This document shows, one piece after another, positions 55,048-63,260 of a DNA stretch of 64,000 bases. The translations under genes were made by a program, and so were the position numbers. Position 1 is the stretch's first letter; each line of letters opens with the position of its first letter. The notes beneath the pieces are model-generated. The model saw only the letters and a program-made list of their open reading frames with translations. It had not been told where the DNA came from and searched no databases. The stretch covers positions 1-64,000 of the forward strand of contig NZ_SMUV01000070.1 in assembly GCF_004358185.1 (NCBI RefSeq), in the 5' to 3' direction. The stretch comes from Antarcticimicrobium luteum. GTDB taxonomy: Bacteria > Pseudomonadota > Alphaproteobacteria > Rhodobacterales > Rhodobacteraceae.

Positions 55048-56115
55048 CTAACTCCGGTCGGAAATCAGCTTGCCGACCAGTTGTGCCGTGTAATCAACGA
55101 TCGGCACGATACGTCCGTAATTCAGGCGCGTCGGGCCGATCACGCCCACCGCGCCAATGATCTTTCGGTCCGCGTTCATATAGGGAGACACCACCAAAGA
55201 GGAACCCGAAAGTGAGAAAAGTTTGTTCTCGGAGCCGATAAAAATGCGCACCCCTTCGCCCTCTTCGGCCAGGTCGAGGAACTGTTCGATGTCGCGCTTG
55301 CGCTCGAGGTCGTCGAACAGGCTGCGAATGCGGTCCAGCTCTTCTCCATAGCCCTCCTCGGCCAGCAGATTCGAGCGGCCGCGCACGATCAGACGGGCCG
55401 AATCACCCTCGCCGTCGTCCCAGACGGCCAGGCCGCTCTCGACCATGTCGCGCGCGAGGCTGTCGATCTGCTGGCGCCGGGCCGCGATCTCTTTGCGGAT
55501 CACCGCGCGCGCATCGCTCAGCGTTCGGCCCTCGATCAGGGTATTGAGGAAATTGGCCGCCTCGCGCATCGAGCTGGGGGTTTGCCCCGGCGGCGGCGTG
55601 AACAACCGGTTCTCGACATGGCCGCCGGCAAAGACCAGCACGACAAGCGCACGGTCATGCGCCAGCGAGACGAATTCGATGTGCCGGATCTCGGCCTCCT
55701 GCTTGGGCGCCAGCACCAGCGATGCGCCCCGCGTCACCCCGGACAGCGCCGCGCCCACGCGATCGAGCATGCCACCCACATCCGCCGTGTTGCTTCCGGT
55801 CAGGGTGGCCTCGATCTTTTCGCGGTCGGCCTCGGTCGGATCGGTCACCTCTAGAAAGCCGTCGACGAACATCCGCAGCCCCATCTGCGTCGGCACGCGC
55901 CCCGCGCTCACATGCGGGCTGTTCAGCAGGCCCAGGTATTCGAGATCCTGCATCACGTTTCGGATCGTCGCGGCGCTGACCTTTTCGCTCAGGGACCGGG
56001 TCAGCGTGCGGCTGCCGACCGGATCGCCGCTGTCCAGATACGACTCCACCACCAGGCGAAACACCTCGCGGGAACGCTCGTTCAGCTCGTCCAGAATGTT
56101 TTTCGCTTCATTCAT
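55048..56115 (-). CDS. hrcA: Heat-inducible transcription repressor HrcA
   Basis: HrcA represses heat-shock operons, usually groESL, by binding CIRCE. The 355-residue protein has the N-terminal winged helix (YLDSGDPVGSRTLTRSLSEKVSAATIRNVMQDLEYLG region, about 25-65) and the C-terminal GAF-like domain. I place the start at 56115 (MNEAKNILDE): AAGGGTG precedes it and the candidate promoter lies between it and a longer start at 56151. No CIRCE element is visible anywhere in the window, so its targets lie elsewhere. Confidence 0.93.
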   Translation of the reverse strand: MNEAKNILDELNERSREVFRLVVESYLDSGDPVGSRTLTRSLSEKVSAATIRNVMQDLEYLGLLNSPHVSAGRVPTQMGLRMFVDGFLEVTDPTEADREKIEATLTGSNTADVGGMLDRVGAALSGVTRGASLVLAPKQEAEIRHIEFVSLAHDRALVVLVFAGGHVENRLFTPPPGQTPSSMREAANFLNTLIEGRTLSDARAVIRKEIAARRQQIDSLARDMVESGLAVWDDGEGDSARLIVRGRSNLLAEEGYGEELDRIRSLFDDLERKRDIEQFLDLAEEGEGVRIFIGSENKLFSLSGSSLVVSPYMNADRKIIGAVGVIGPTRLNYGRIVPIVDYTAQLVGKLISDRS

Positions 56116-56139
56116 ACGCGTCACCCTTGGCGGTGCGCC

Positions 56140-56167
56140 ATTAAAGACCACATATGCCGAAGGTCAA
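56140..56167 (-). promoter_or_regulatory. Candidate promoter of hrcA-grpE
   Basis: Leftward TTGACC (56167-56162), a 16-base spacer and TTTAAT (56145-56140). The transcript would start near 56133 and leave a leader of only about 18 bases before the hrcA ATG. Confidence 0.5.
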
Positions 56168-56228
56168 TCGGGGTTGCATCCCTGCCGGGCCCGGCGGTAT
56201 CCCGGCGCCGATTAAAAAAGGAATTCCC

Positions 56229-56942
56229 ATGCGACCCTCTGGAAGAGATTTAAGTGAACTGCGGCCGGTTTCAATCGAGACGGGCGTCACGAAACATGCC
56301 GAAGGCTCCTGCATGATCCGCATGGGCGACACCCATGTGCTGTGTACCGCCACCATCGAGGATCGCGTGCCTCCATTTATCAAGGGCTCGGGCCTGGGCT
56401 GGGTCACCGCCGAGTACGGCATGCTGCCGCGCGCCACCAACACCCGCATGCGGCGTGAAGCCGCAGCCGGCAAACAGGGCGGGCGCACGGTAGAGATCCA
56501 GCGGCTGATCGGCCGGTCCCTGCGCGCCGGCGTCGACCGCGTCGCGCTGGGCGAGCGGCAGATCACCGTCGATTGCGACGTGATCCAGGCCGATGGCGGC
56601 ACCCGCTGCGCCTCGATCACCGGCGGTTGGGTGGCGCTGCGGCTGGCCGTGAACAAGCTGATGAAGGTGGGCGATGTCCTCTCCGATCCGCTGATCGACC
56701 CGGTCGCGGCGGTGAGCTGCGGTATCTATGCGGGCCAGCCGGTGCTGGATCTGGATTACCCCGAGGACTCCGAGGCGGGCGTCGACGGCAATTTCATCCT
56801 GACCGGCTCTGGCCGGCTGATCGAGGTTCAGATGTCGGCCGAGGGGTCGACCTTCAGCCGCGATCAGATGAACCATCTGATGGATCTGGCCGAAAAGGGC
56901 GTGAATGAGCTGGTCGCAGCCCAGAAGGCCGCCTGCGCATGA
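56229..56942 (+). CDS. rph: Ribonuclease PH
   Basis: RNase PH is a phosphorolytic 3' exonuclease that trims tRNA ends. The 237-residue protein has the RPSGR start ([11 protein letters not shown]), the motif [18 protein letters not shown] (about 60-77) and the phosphate-binding [11 protein letters not shown] (about 124-134). AAGGAATTCCC precedes the ATG at 56229; a longer frame upstream has no ribosome site. It overlaps rdgB as ATGA. Confidence 0.96.
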   Translation: MRPSGRDLSELRPVSIETGVTKHAEGSCMIRMGDTHVLCTATIEDRVPPFIKGSGLGWVTAEYGMLPRATNTRMRREAAAGKQGGRTVEIQRLIGRSLRAGVDRVALGERQITVDCDVIQADGGTRCASITGGWVALRLAVNKLMKVGDVLSDPLIDPVAAVSCGIYAGQPVLDLDYPEDSEAGVDGNFILTGSGRLIEVQMSAEGSTFSRDQMNHLMDLAEKGVNELVAAQKAACA

Positions 56943-57550
56943 CAAGGAAGTTCACCGGCGACCGGCTGCTGATCGCCACCCACAACAACGGCAAGCTGGA
57001 GGAGATGCGCGCGCTTCTCCAGCCCTTTGGCGTGGCGGTTGTGGGCGCCGGTGAAATGAACCTGCCCGAGCCGGAAGAGACCGAGGACACCTTTGTCGGC
57101 AATGCGCGGATCAAGGCGCACTCGGCGGCCCGGGCCACCGGCCTGCCGGCGTTGTCTGACGATTCGGGGATCACCATCGACGCGCTGGACGGCGCGCCGG
57201 GGGTCTATACCGCGGACTGGGCCGAAACCCCGAAGGGGCGCGATTTCGTCATGGCGATGACCCGCACCCATGAGGAGCTGGCGGCGCGGCAGGCCCCGCA
57301 TCCGCGCCGCGCGCAGTTCCGCTGCACACTGGTGCTGGCCTGGCCCGACGGCCATGACGAGGTGTTCGAGGGGGTGATGCCCGGTCAGGTGGTCTGGCCG
57401 ATGCGTGGGGAACAGGGCCATGGCTATGACCCGATCTTTGTTCCCGAGGGATATGACATCACCTTTGGCGAAATGGACCGCTGGGAAAAGAACCGGATCA
57501 GCCACCGCGCCCGCGCGGTCGAGAAATTCGTTGCCGGCTGTTTTGGATGA
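56939..57550 (+). CDS. rdgB: XTP/dITP diphosphatase RdgB
   Basis: The enzyme removes deaminated purine triphosphates (ITP, XTP) from the nucleotide pool. The 203-residue protein has the N-terminal [11 protein letters not shown] (about 12-22) and the SDDSGI motif (about 77-82), with [11 protein letters not shown] toward the C-terminus. The start overlaps the rph stop as ATGA. It overlaps the hemW start by eight bases. Confidence 0.95.
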   Translation: MTRKFTGDRLLIATHNNGKLEEMRALLQPFGVAVVGAGEMNLPEPEETEDTFVGNARIKAHSAARATGLPALSDDSGITIDALDGAPGVYTADWAETPKGRDFVMAMTRTHEELAARQAPHPRRAQFRCTLVLAWPDGHDEVFEGVMPGQVVWPMRGEQGHGYDPIFVPEGYDITFGEMDRWEKNRISHRARAVEKFVAGCFG

Positions 57551-58700
57551 GGATTGGCGCAACGGGGGCTTTGGCCTCTATGTGCATTGGCCGTTCTGCC
57601 AGGCCAAGTGCCCCTATTGCGACTTCAACAGCCATGTTTCACGTGAAATAGACCAATCCGCCTGGGTTAGAGCCTATCTGAGCGAGATCGCGCGCGTCGC
57701 CGAAGAGACGCCGGGGCGGGTTCTCACCTCGATTTTTTTCGGCGGCGGCACCCCCAGCCTGATGGCGCCCGAGACGGTGGCGGCGGTGATCGATGCCGCC
57801 CGCGCCCACTGGCCGTTTTCCAACGACATCGAGATCACGCTTGAAGCCAACCCCGGGTCGGTCGAGGTGGGCCGCTTTGCCGGGTATCGCGATGCCGGGG
57901 TCAACCGGGTGTCGATGGGGATTCAGGCGCTGAACGATGCCGATTTGCGGCGTCTGGGGCGGATTCATACGGTGGCCGAGGCACGCGCGGCCCTGGATGT
58001 CGCCCGCAGCTGTTTTGACCGCGTCAGTTTCGACCTGATCTATGCCCGCCAGGACCAGACGATGGATGCATGGCGGACGGAGCTGACCGAAGCGCTGGAG
58101 ATGGCGCTGGATCACCTGTCTCTCTACCAGCTCACTATCGAACAGGGCACGGCCTTTGGCGATCGCTACAACGCCGGCCGGTTGCGGGGGCTGCCGGATG
58201 ACGATCTGTCCGCGGATATGTATCTTGTCACACAGGAACTCTGCGCGAAATACGGCCTGCCCGCCTATGAGGTCTCGAATCATGCGGCACCGGGCGCGGA
58301 ATCGCGGCATAATCTGATCTATTGGCGCTATGGGGATTATGCCGGTATCGGGCCCGGAGCGCATGGGCGGATCACCCAAGGCGCGGTTCGATATGCCACC
58401 GAGTCCATCCGGGCCCCCGCCGCCTGGCTGCAGGCGGTGTCCCGGGGAACGGGAGAATGTGTCAGAATGCCTCTCTCCCCTCAGGATCAGGGTTCTGAAT
58501 ACCTGATGATGGGGATGAGACTGCGAGAGGGACTAGATATTGAGCGTTATGCGCACCTTTCCGGGTGGCCATTGCCGCAACCCCGGATCGACCGCCTGCT
58601 GGAGCTGGGCATGATCCGGATCTCGGACAGACGGGTGATGGCGACCGATGCCGGACGCCCGGTCCTGAACGCAATTCTGCGCGACCTGCTGGTGGATTAG
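57543..58700 (+). CDS. hemW: Radical-SAM heme chaperone HemW
   Basis: HemW is the HemN-like protein that binds heme and delivers it, not a true coproporphyrinogen oxidase. The 385-residue protein has the three-cysteine 4Fe-4S motif CQAKCPYC (C19, C23, C26) and the SRHNLIYWRYGDYAGIGPGAH segment of the HemW group. No ATG lies between the rdgB stop and the motif, so I use the TTG at 57543 (read as methionine, then [18 protein letters not shown]). That overlaps the rdgB stop; coupled translation is likely. A near-consensus parS site lies in its codons 31-36. Confidence 0.9.
   Translation: MDEDWRNGGFGLYVHWPFCQAKCPYCDFNSHVSREIDQSAWVRAYLSEIARVAEETPGRVLTSIFFGGGTPSLMAPETVAAVIDAARAHWPFSNDIEITLEANPGSVEVGRFAGYRDAGVNRVSMGIQALNDADLRRLGRIHTVAEARAALDVARSCFDRVSFDLIYARQDQTMDAWRTELTEALEMALDHLSLYQLTIEQGTAFGDRYNAGRLRGLPDDDLSADMYLVTQELCAKYGLPAYEVSNHAAPGAESRHNLIYWRYGDYAGIGPGAHGRITQGAVRYATESIRAPAAWLQAVSRGTGECVRMPLSPQDQGSEYLMMGMRLREGLDIERYAHLSGWPLPQPRIDRLLELGMIRISDRRVMATDAGRPVLNAILRDLLVD
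57635..57650. promoter_or_regulatory. Near-consensus parS site inside hemW
   Basis: TGTTTCACGTGAAATA matches the 16-bp parS palindrome TGTTTCACGTGAAACA at 15 of 16 positions. ParB, encoded at 59047-59940, would bind it. It lies in the hemW coding sequence (codons for HVSREI). Confidence 0.75.
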
Positions 58701-58703
58701 CCC

Positions 58704-59057
58704 GTGCGCTTTCTCTGGGCAGGTCTGGGGCTGGTTTGTGTCGGCCTTGCGGTGATCGGGGCGTTCCTGCCGCTGCTGCCCACGGTGCCCTTTTTATTGC
58801 TGGCCACCGTCCTTTTTGCCCGCTCATCGCCCCGGCTGCACAACTGGATTGTCAGCCATCCCCAGTTCGGCCCGGTGGTCGAGGATTGGGCCCGCTCTGG
58901 CGCAATCCGGCCGCGGGCGAAACGGTTGGCGACCCTGTCGATCGCCGCCGTCTTCTGCCTGTCGCTGCTGCTGGGGGTCGGCGGAACGGTTCTGGCTATT
59001 CAGGCCATTGTCCTGAGCGCCGTCCTGACCTTCATCTGGACGCGGCCTAACGGCTGA
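58704..59057 (+). CDS. DUF454 inner-membrane protein (YbaN type)
   Basis: This is a 117-residue hydrophobic protein with about three membrane segments (residues 5-38, and two between 75 and 115). The PLLPTVPFLLLA signature (about 23-34) and the polar HNWIVSHPQFGPVVEDW (about 46-62) are typical of DUF454. It starts at a GTG four bases after the hemW stop. Its function is unknown. It overlaps the end of parB on the other strand by 11 bases. Confidence 0.82.
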   Translation: MRFLWAGLGLVCVGLAVIGAFLPLLPTVPFLLLATVLFARSSPRLHNWIVSHPQFGPVVEDWARSGAIRPRAKRLATLSIAAVFCLSLLLGVGGTVLAIQAIVLSAVLTFIWTRPNG

Positions 59058-59940
59058 GTCGCGCGCAAAGATCGTCGAGCTGGTCCAGCGTAGTGTACCG
59101 GATCGAGACCCGCCCCGCCTCGCCGCCGGGTTCATGGTCGATATGCACGCTCATTCCCAGCATGGCCGACAGATCCCCCTCCAACGCCTTGGTATCGGCG
59201 TCCTTTTCCGGTGTCTTGCGCTGCGGCGCCCTAGCCGTTTCAGGCGCGCCCTGCTGCTGTTTCTTTACCAGGGCCTCGGTTGCGCGCACCGACAGCCCGT
59301 CGCGGACCACCGCCCTGGCCAAATCGGACGGCGTCTCGGACGTGATCAGCGCGCGGGCGTGCCCCGCGGACAGATCACCGTTCTTGACCAGAGATTGCAC
59401 ATCCTCGGGGAGCGTCAGAAGCCGCAGAAGGTTGGCGATATGGCTTCGGCTCTTGCCCAGGGCCTCGGCGAGCTTTTCCTGGGTGTGGCCAAAGCGGTCC
59501 ATCAACTGACGATAGCCGGCCGCCTCCTCCACCGCGTTCAGATCGGCGCGCTGGATATTCTCGATGATCGCAATTTCCAGCACCTCGGTATCGTCCAGAT
59601 CGCGGATCAGGACCGGAACCTGGTGAAGCTGGGCCTGCTGCGCCGCGCGCCAGCGCCGCTCGCCCGCCACGATCTCATACCCGCCACCCTTGGCCGGGCG
59701 AACAATCAGTGGCTGCAGAATGCCCTTTTCACGGACCGAGGCGGCGAGATCGTCGAGATTCTTTTGGTCAAAGCTGCGCCGCGGCTGGTTCGGGTTGGGC
59801 TTGAGCTGTTCGATCGGCACCTGACCGTCGGCGCGGGTCCGGGCCTGCGCCCCCGAGGCGGCCGGCTCCACCGAGACATCCGCCATCAATGCGGACAATC
59901 CGCGGCCCAGCCCACGGGGTTTGTTTTTCTTTTCTGACAT
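59047..59940 (-). CDS. parB: Chromosome partitioning protein ParB
   Basis: ParB binds parS, spreads as a CTP-dependent clamp and loads condensin. The 297-residue protein has the N-terminal ParB domain with the CTPase motif GERRWRAAQ (about 93-101), the HTH with GHTQEKLAEALGKSRSHIAN (about 150-170), and a C-terminal dimer domain. The opening MSEKKNKPRGLGRGL is the ParA-activating sequence of chromosomal ParB. It follows parA by 20 bases; three parS sites lie within 6 kb. Confidence 0.97.
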   Translation of the reverse strand: MSEKKNKPRGLGRGLSALMADVSVEPAASGAQARTRADGQVPIEQLKPNPNQPRRSFDQKNLDDLAASVREKGILQPLIVRPAKGGGYEIVAGERRWRAAQQAQLHQVPVLIRDLDDTEVLEIAIIENIQRADLNAVEEAAGYRQLMDRFGHTQEKLAEALGKSRSHIANLLRLLTLPEDVQSLVKNGDLSAGHARALITSETPSDLARAVVRDGLSVRATEALVKKQQQGAPETARAPQRKTPEKDADTKALEGDLSAMLGMSVHIDHEPGGEAGRVSIRYTTLDQLDDLCARLSR

Positions 59941-59960
59941 CCTGCTCCCCTCCGCACCGC

Positions 59961-60770
59961 TCAGGCGGCGATTTTCTCATGTTTTCCAATCAGTTCGCGC
60001 GCCAACGCGCGATAGGCGACCGCCCCCTGCGATGCCGTGTCGTAACTCAGCACCGGCATCGCGTAAGAGGGCGCCTCGCTCACCCGGACATTTCGGGGGA
60101 TCACCGTCTTGAACACAAGATCGCCCAGATAATCCCGCGCATCCTTTTCGACCTGTTGAGACAGATTGTTGCGGCGATCATACATGGTGAGGATCACCCC
60201 CTCGATCCGCAGGCCCGGGTTGGCCGTCTGGCGCACCTCCCGGATCGTCAACATGAGCTGTGAAAGCCCCTCGAGCGCGAAAAACTCGCTTTGCAGCGGG
60301 ACCAGGACGGAATGCGCCGCGATCATCGCATTGACGGTGAGCAGGTTCAGCGAAGGCGGGCAATCGATCAGCACATAGTCCAGAGAAAAGCCGTCCATGG
60401 CCGGCTGCCGCAGTGCGTCATGCAACAGAAAGCTGCGTTTTTCGTTGGTCATCAGCTCGATATCCGCCGAGCTCAGATCGACGGTGGCCGGGACGATCAA
60501 CAGCCCGTCAATGGTTGTGGGCTGAATTACCTCGTCGAGCGGCACATCCTCGACCAACAGCTCATAGGTGGTCATGTCCCGTTCCGACGGTTCGATGCCG
60601 AGCCCGGTCGAGGCATTGCCCTGCGGGTCTATATCCACGACGAGAACCCGCTTGCCACACTCGACCAGCGCCGCGGCAAGGTTGATCGCGGTGGTTGTCT
60701 TGCCCACGCCGCCCTTTTGGTTGGCGACGGCGATGATTCTCGGCCCTCGCGGGCGGGACAGGTCAGGCAC
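59961..60770 (-). CDS. parA: Chromosome partitioning ATPase ParA
   Basis: ParA is a Walker-type ATPase that moves ParB-parS along the nucleoid. The 269-residue protein has the deviant Walker A QKGGVGKTTTA (18-28), a signature DIDPQGNASTGL and the DCPPSLNLLTVNA segment. The short form without an N-terminal HTH is the chromosomal type. Its start overlaps the rsmG stop by eight bases, so parAB follow rsmG in one operon. Confidence 0.97.
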   Translation of the reverse strand: MPDLSRPRGPRIIAVANQKGGVGKTTTAINLAAALVECGKRVLVVDIDPQGNASTGLGIEPSERDMTTYELLVEDVPLDEVIQPTTIDGLLIVPATVDLSSADIELMTNEKRSFLLHDALRQPAMDGFSLDYVLIDCPPSLNLLTVNAMIAAHSVLVPLQSEFFALEGLSQLMLTIREVRQTANPGLRIEGVILTMYDRRNNLSQQVEKDARDYLGDLVFKTVIPRNVRVSEAPSYAMPVLSYDTASQGAVAYRALARELIGKHEKIAA

Positions 60771-61383
60771 GCGACACTCCTTCGATTTTCAGGATCACTG
60801 CATCGGGGTCGGTTTTACTGGTAATCGGCTGTGCCTGGAAATTCCATCTTTCGCGGGCGGCGGCGCATTCTTTTTCCCATGTGACGCCTTTGGGAAACAA
60901 CGCGACCCCATCCGGTTTGAGATGCCGTGCGGAGAATTCCAGCAGGGTATCGAGATCGGCCAGCGCCCTGGCCGACAGGATGTCGGCCCCCTGCGGCGCA
61001 ACCGCTTCGATTCTTTGCGTCAGAACCTCGCATGTCACCCCGGTTTCCCGCGCGGCTGTCCGTAGAAAGGTCGATTTTCGCTGATCGCTTTCGATCAGCG
61101 TCACCCGCAGTCCCGGGGCGGCCTCATGCGCCAGAATGGCGACCACAAGCCCCGGAAACCCGCCGCCGCTGCCCAGATCCACCCAATGACCGACGGGAGC
61201 GGCGCAATGGAAGACCTGAACAGAATCAACAATGTGCCGGGTCCAAAGGTCGCCCAGGCTGTTGCGGGAGACAAGGTTGATCCGCGGATTCCATTTCTCC
61301 AGCAGGTCCGCAAACCGCTCAAGTCGTCCCATTGTTTCACGTGAAACATCCAGGCCGGCAGGAAGGGCGCCGCGCCCCGTCAC
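60763..61383 (-). CDS. rsmG: 16S rRNA (guanine527-N7)-methyltransferase RsmG
   Basis: RsmG methylates G527 of 16S rRNA, near the streptomycin site. The 206-residue protein has the SAM loop [11 protein letters not shown] (about 69-79) and the [16 protein letters not shown] helix. A GTG at 61383 overlapping the mnmG stop as GTGA is the long form; an ATG at 61332 after the parS site would give 189 residues. The VSRET segment before it is encoded by parS. It sits between mnmG and parA. Confidence 0.93.
   Translation of the reverse strand: MTGRGALPAGLDVSRETMGRLERFADLLEKWNPRINLVSRNSLGDLWTRHIVDSVQVFHCAAPVGHWVDLGSGGGFPGLVVAILAHEAAPGLRVTLIESDQRKSTFLRTAARETGVTCEVLTQRIEAVAPQGADILSARALADLDTLLEFSARHLKPDGVALFPKGVTWEKECAAARERWNFQAQPITSKTDPDAVILKIEGVSRA
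61333..61348. promoter_or_regulatory. Consensus parS site at start of rsmG
   Basis: TGTTTCACGTGAAACA is a perfect 16-bp palindrome identical to the conserved parS sequence. It lies in the first codons of rsmG (VSRET). Confidence 0.92.
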
Positions 61384-63257
61384 GCCCGGCGCACCTGAGG
61401 ATCGCGCCGCAACCGCGCCAGAAGCAGCGCCAGCGCGGCCGGCGTCATCCCATCCACCCGAGCCGCCTGGGCCAGATTTTCCGGACGGGACTTGGAAAGT
61501 TTTGACTTCAGCTCGTTGGACAGCCCTTCGATCGCCTTGAAATCGAAATCGACCGGAATGACCCGCATTTCATCCCGGCGCAGGGCTTCGATGTCCTTTT
61601 CCTGCCGGGCAATATAGTTGACGTAGAGCGCCTCGCGCTCAAGCTGCGTCCGTATGTCCGCATCCACCGCGCTCAGATCCGGGTCCAGTCCAAGCAGATC
61701 GGCAAATCCCACATCCGGAAAGGCCAGAACAGCCATCCCCGTCCGGCGCGTTCCGTCCTGATTTACGCGGATTCCGGCCGCAGCCACCTGTTTCGGCGTG
61801 TAATTCCGCCTGGTCAGCTGCGCCCGCGCTGCATCCAAACGCTCCATCTTGTCCCGGAAAACCCCCGCCCGCCGCTCCGATACGCAGCCGAGGTCAAGGC
61901 CGAGGGGAGTCAGCCGCTGATCCGCGTTGTCCGCCCGCAGAGACAGCCGGAATTCCGCCCTGGATGTGAACATGCGATAGGGCTCGGTCACACCACGGGT
62001 CGTCAGATCGTCGACCATGACGCCGATATAGCTCTCGGAGCGATGGAAGGTCACCGGCGCGCGCCCCTGAACCGCCAGTGTCGCGTTCAACCCGGCGACA
62101 AGACCCTGCGCCGCGGCCTCTTCATAGCCGGTGGTGCCATTGATTTGCCCGGCAAGATAAAGACCCGGAATGTCCCGGACCGCCAGTTGCCCGGTCAGCG
62201 CCCGCGGATCGACATAGTCGTATTCAATGGCGTAACCGGGTTGCAGGATGACCGCCCGCTCCAGCCCGGCGATGGACTGCACATAGGCCTCTTGCACATC
62301 CAGCGGCAGAGATGTGGAAATTCCATTCGGATAGACCGTGTGGTCGTTCAGACCCTCGGGTTCGAGAAAGATCTGATGCGACTCCTTCTCTCCGAACCGC
62401 ACGATCTTGTCCTCGATCGACGGGCAATAGCGCGGGCCGACCCCGTCAATATGCCCGCCGTACATGGCCGACCGCGAGAGGTTCCGTTCGATGATTTCGT
62501 GGGTGCGCGGATTGGTGTGGGTAATTCCGCAGGCGATCTGCCGGGCCTGCACTTGTGTGGAGAGAAACGAAAACAGGACCGGATCCTCATCCCCCGGCTG
62601 CATTTCCAGGCCGTCCCAGGCGATTGAGCGTCCATCCAGACGCGGCGGCGTCCCGGTTTTCAGCCGCCCCAGCGGCAGGCCGAACGACTCGATCCGTTCC
62701 GCCAGTTTGACCGATGGCTTGTCGCCCATGCGCCCGCCCGGCCGCTGAACATCGCCGATGTGAATGACGCCGCGCAGAAAGGTTCCGGATGTCAGGATCA
62801 CCGCCTGGGCCCGAATCCCGGATCCGTCGGCCAGGGCAACGCCCGCGACCCGATCGCCGGACATCAGGAAGTCGGTGACCTCCCCCTCTACAATCATGAG
62901 GTTCGGCTGCGCCTCTGTCTCGGCCAGCATGGATGCGCGGTAGATCGCGCGATCCGCCTGGGCGCGCGGCCCCTGCACGGCCGGGCCTTTTCTCCGGTTC
63001 AACAGGCGAAACTGGATCCCGGCCTTGTCCGCGACACGGCCCATCACCCCATCCAGCGCGTCGATTTCGCGCACCAGATGGCCTTTTCCCAGGCCCCCGA
63101 TCGCCGGGTTACAGGACATCACCCCGATCCCGTCCCGGGTCAGGGTTACCAAGGCCACGGATGCGCCCATCCGGGCCGCGGCGTGGGCCGCTTCCGCTCC
63201 GGCGTGGCCACCACCGACCACCACGACATCGACGTCCGAATGTTTCACGTGAAACAC
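61380..63257 (-). CDS. mnmG: tRNA uridine 5-carboxymethylaminomethyl modification enzyme MnmG (GidA)
   Basis: With MnmE, MnmG makes the cmnm5 modification at wobble U34. The 625-residue protein has the FAD loop [16 protein letters not shown] (about 11-26) and the family's two long FAD-binding segments, including [14 protein letters not shown] (about 48-61). The frame starts at a GTG at 63257 within a parS site; a second GTG at 63248 has GAGGAG eight bases upstream, and I think it is the likelier start, giving 622 residues. It overlaps rsmG by four bases. Confidence 0.96.
   Translation of the reverse strand: MFHVKHSDVDVVVVGGGHAGAEAAHAAARMGASVALVTLTRDGIGVMSCNPAIGGLGKGHLVREIDALDGVMGRVADKAGIQFRLLNRRKGPAVQGPRAQADRAIYRASMLAETEAQPNLMIVEGEVTDFLMSGDRVAGVALADGSGIRAQAVILTSGTFLRGVIHIGDVQRPGGRMGDKPSVKLAERIESFGLPLGRLKTGTPPRLDGRSIAWDGLEMQPGDEDPVLFSFLSTQVQARQIACGITHTNPRTHEIIERNLSRSAMYGGHIDGVGPRYCPSIEDKIVRFGEKESHQIFLEPEGLNDHTVYPNGISTSLPLDVQEAYVQSIAGLERAVILQPGYAIEYDYVDPRALTGQLAVRDIPGLYLAGQINGTTGYEEAAAQGLVAGLNATLAVQGRAPVTFHRSESYIGVMVDDLTTRGVTEPYRMFTSRAEFRLSLRADNADQRLTPLGLDLGCVSERRAGVFRDKMERLDAARAQLTRRNYTPKQVAAAGIRVNQDGTRRTGMAVLAFPDVGFADLLGLDPDLSAVDADIRTQLEREALYVNYIARQEKDIEALRRDEMRVIPVDFDFKAIEGLSNELKSKLSKSRPENLAQAARVDGMTPAALALLLARLRRDPQVRRA
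63241..63256. promoter_or_regulatory. Consensus parS site at start of mnmG
   Basis: A second perfect TGTTTCACGTGAAACA lies across the 5' end of mnmG, overlapping both candidate GTG starts. ParB bound here would also cover the mnmG translation-start region in DNA. Confidence 0.92.
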
Positions 63258-63260
63258 TCC

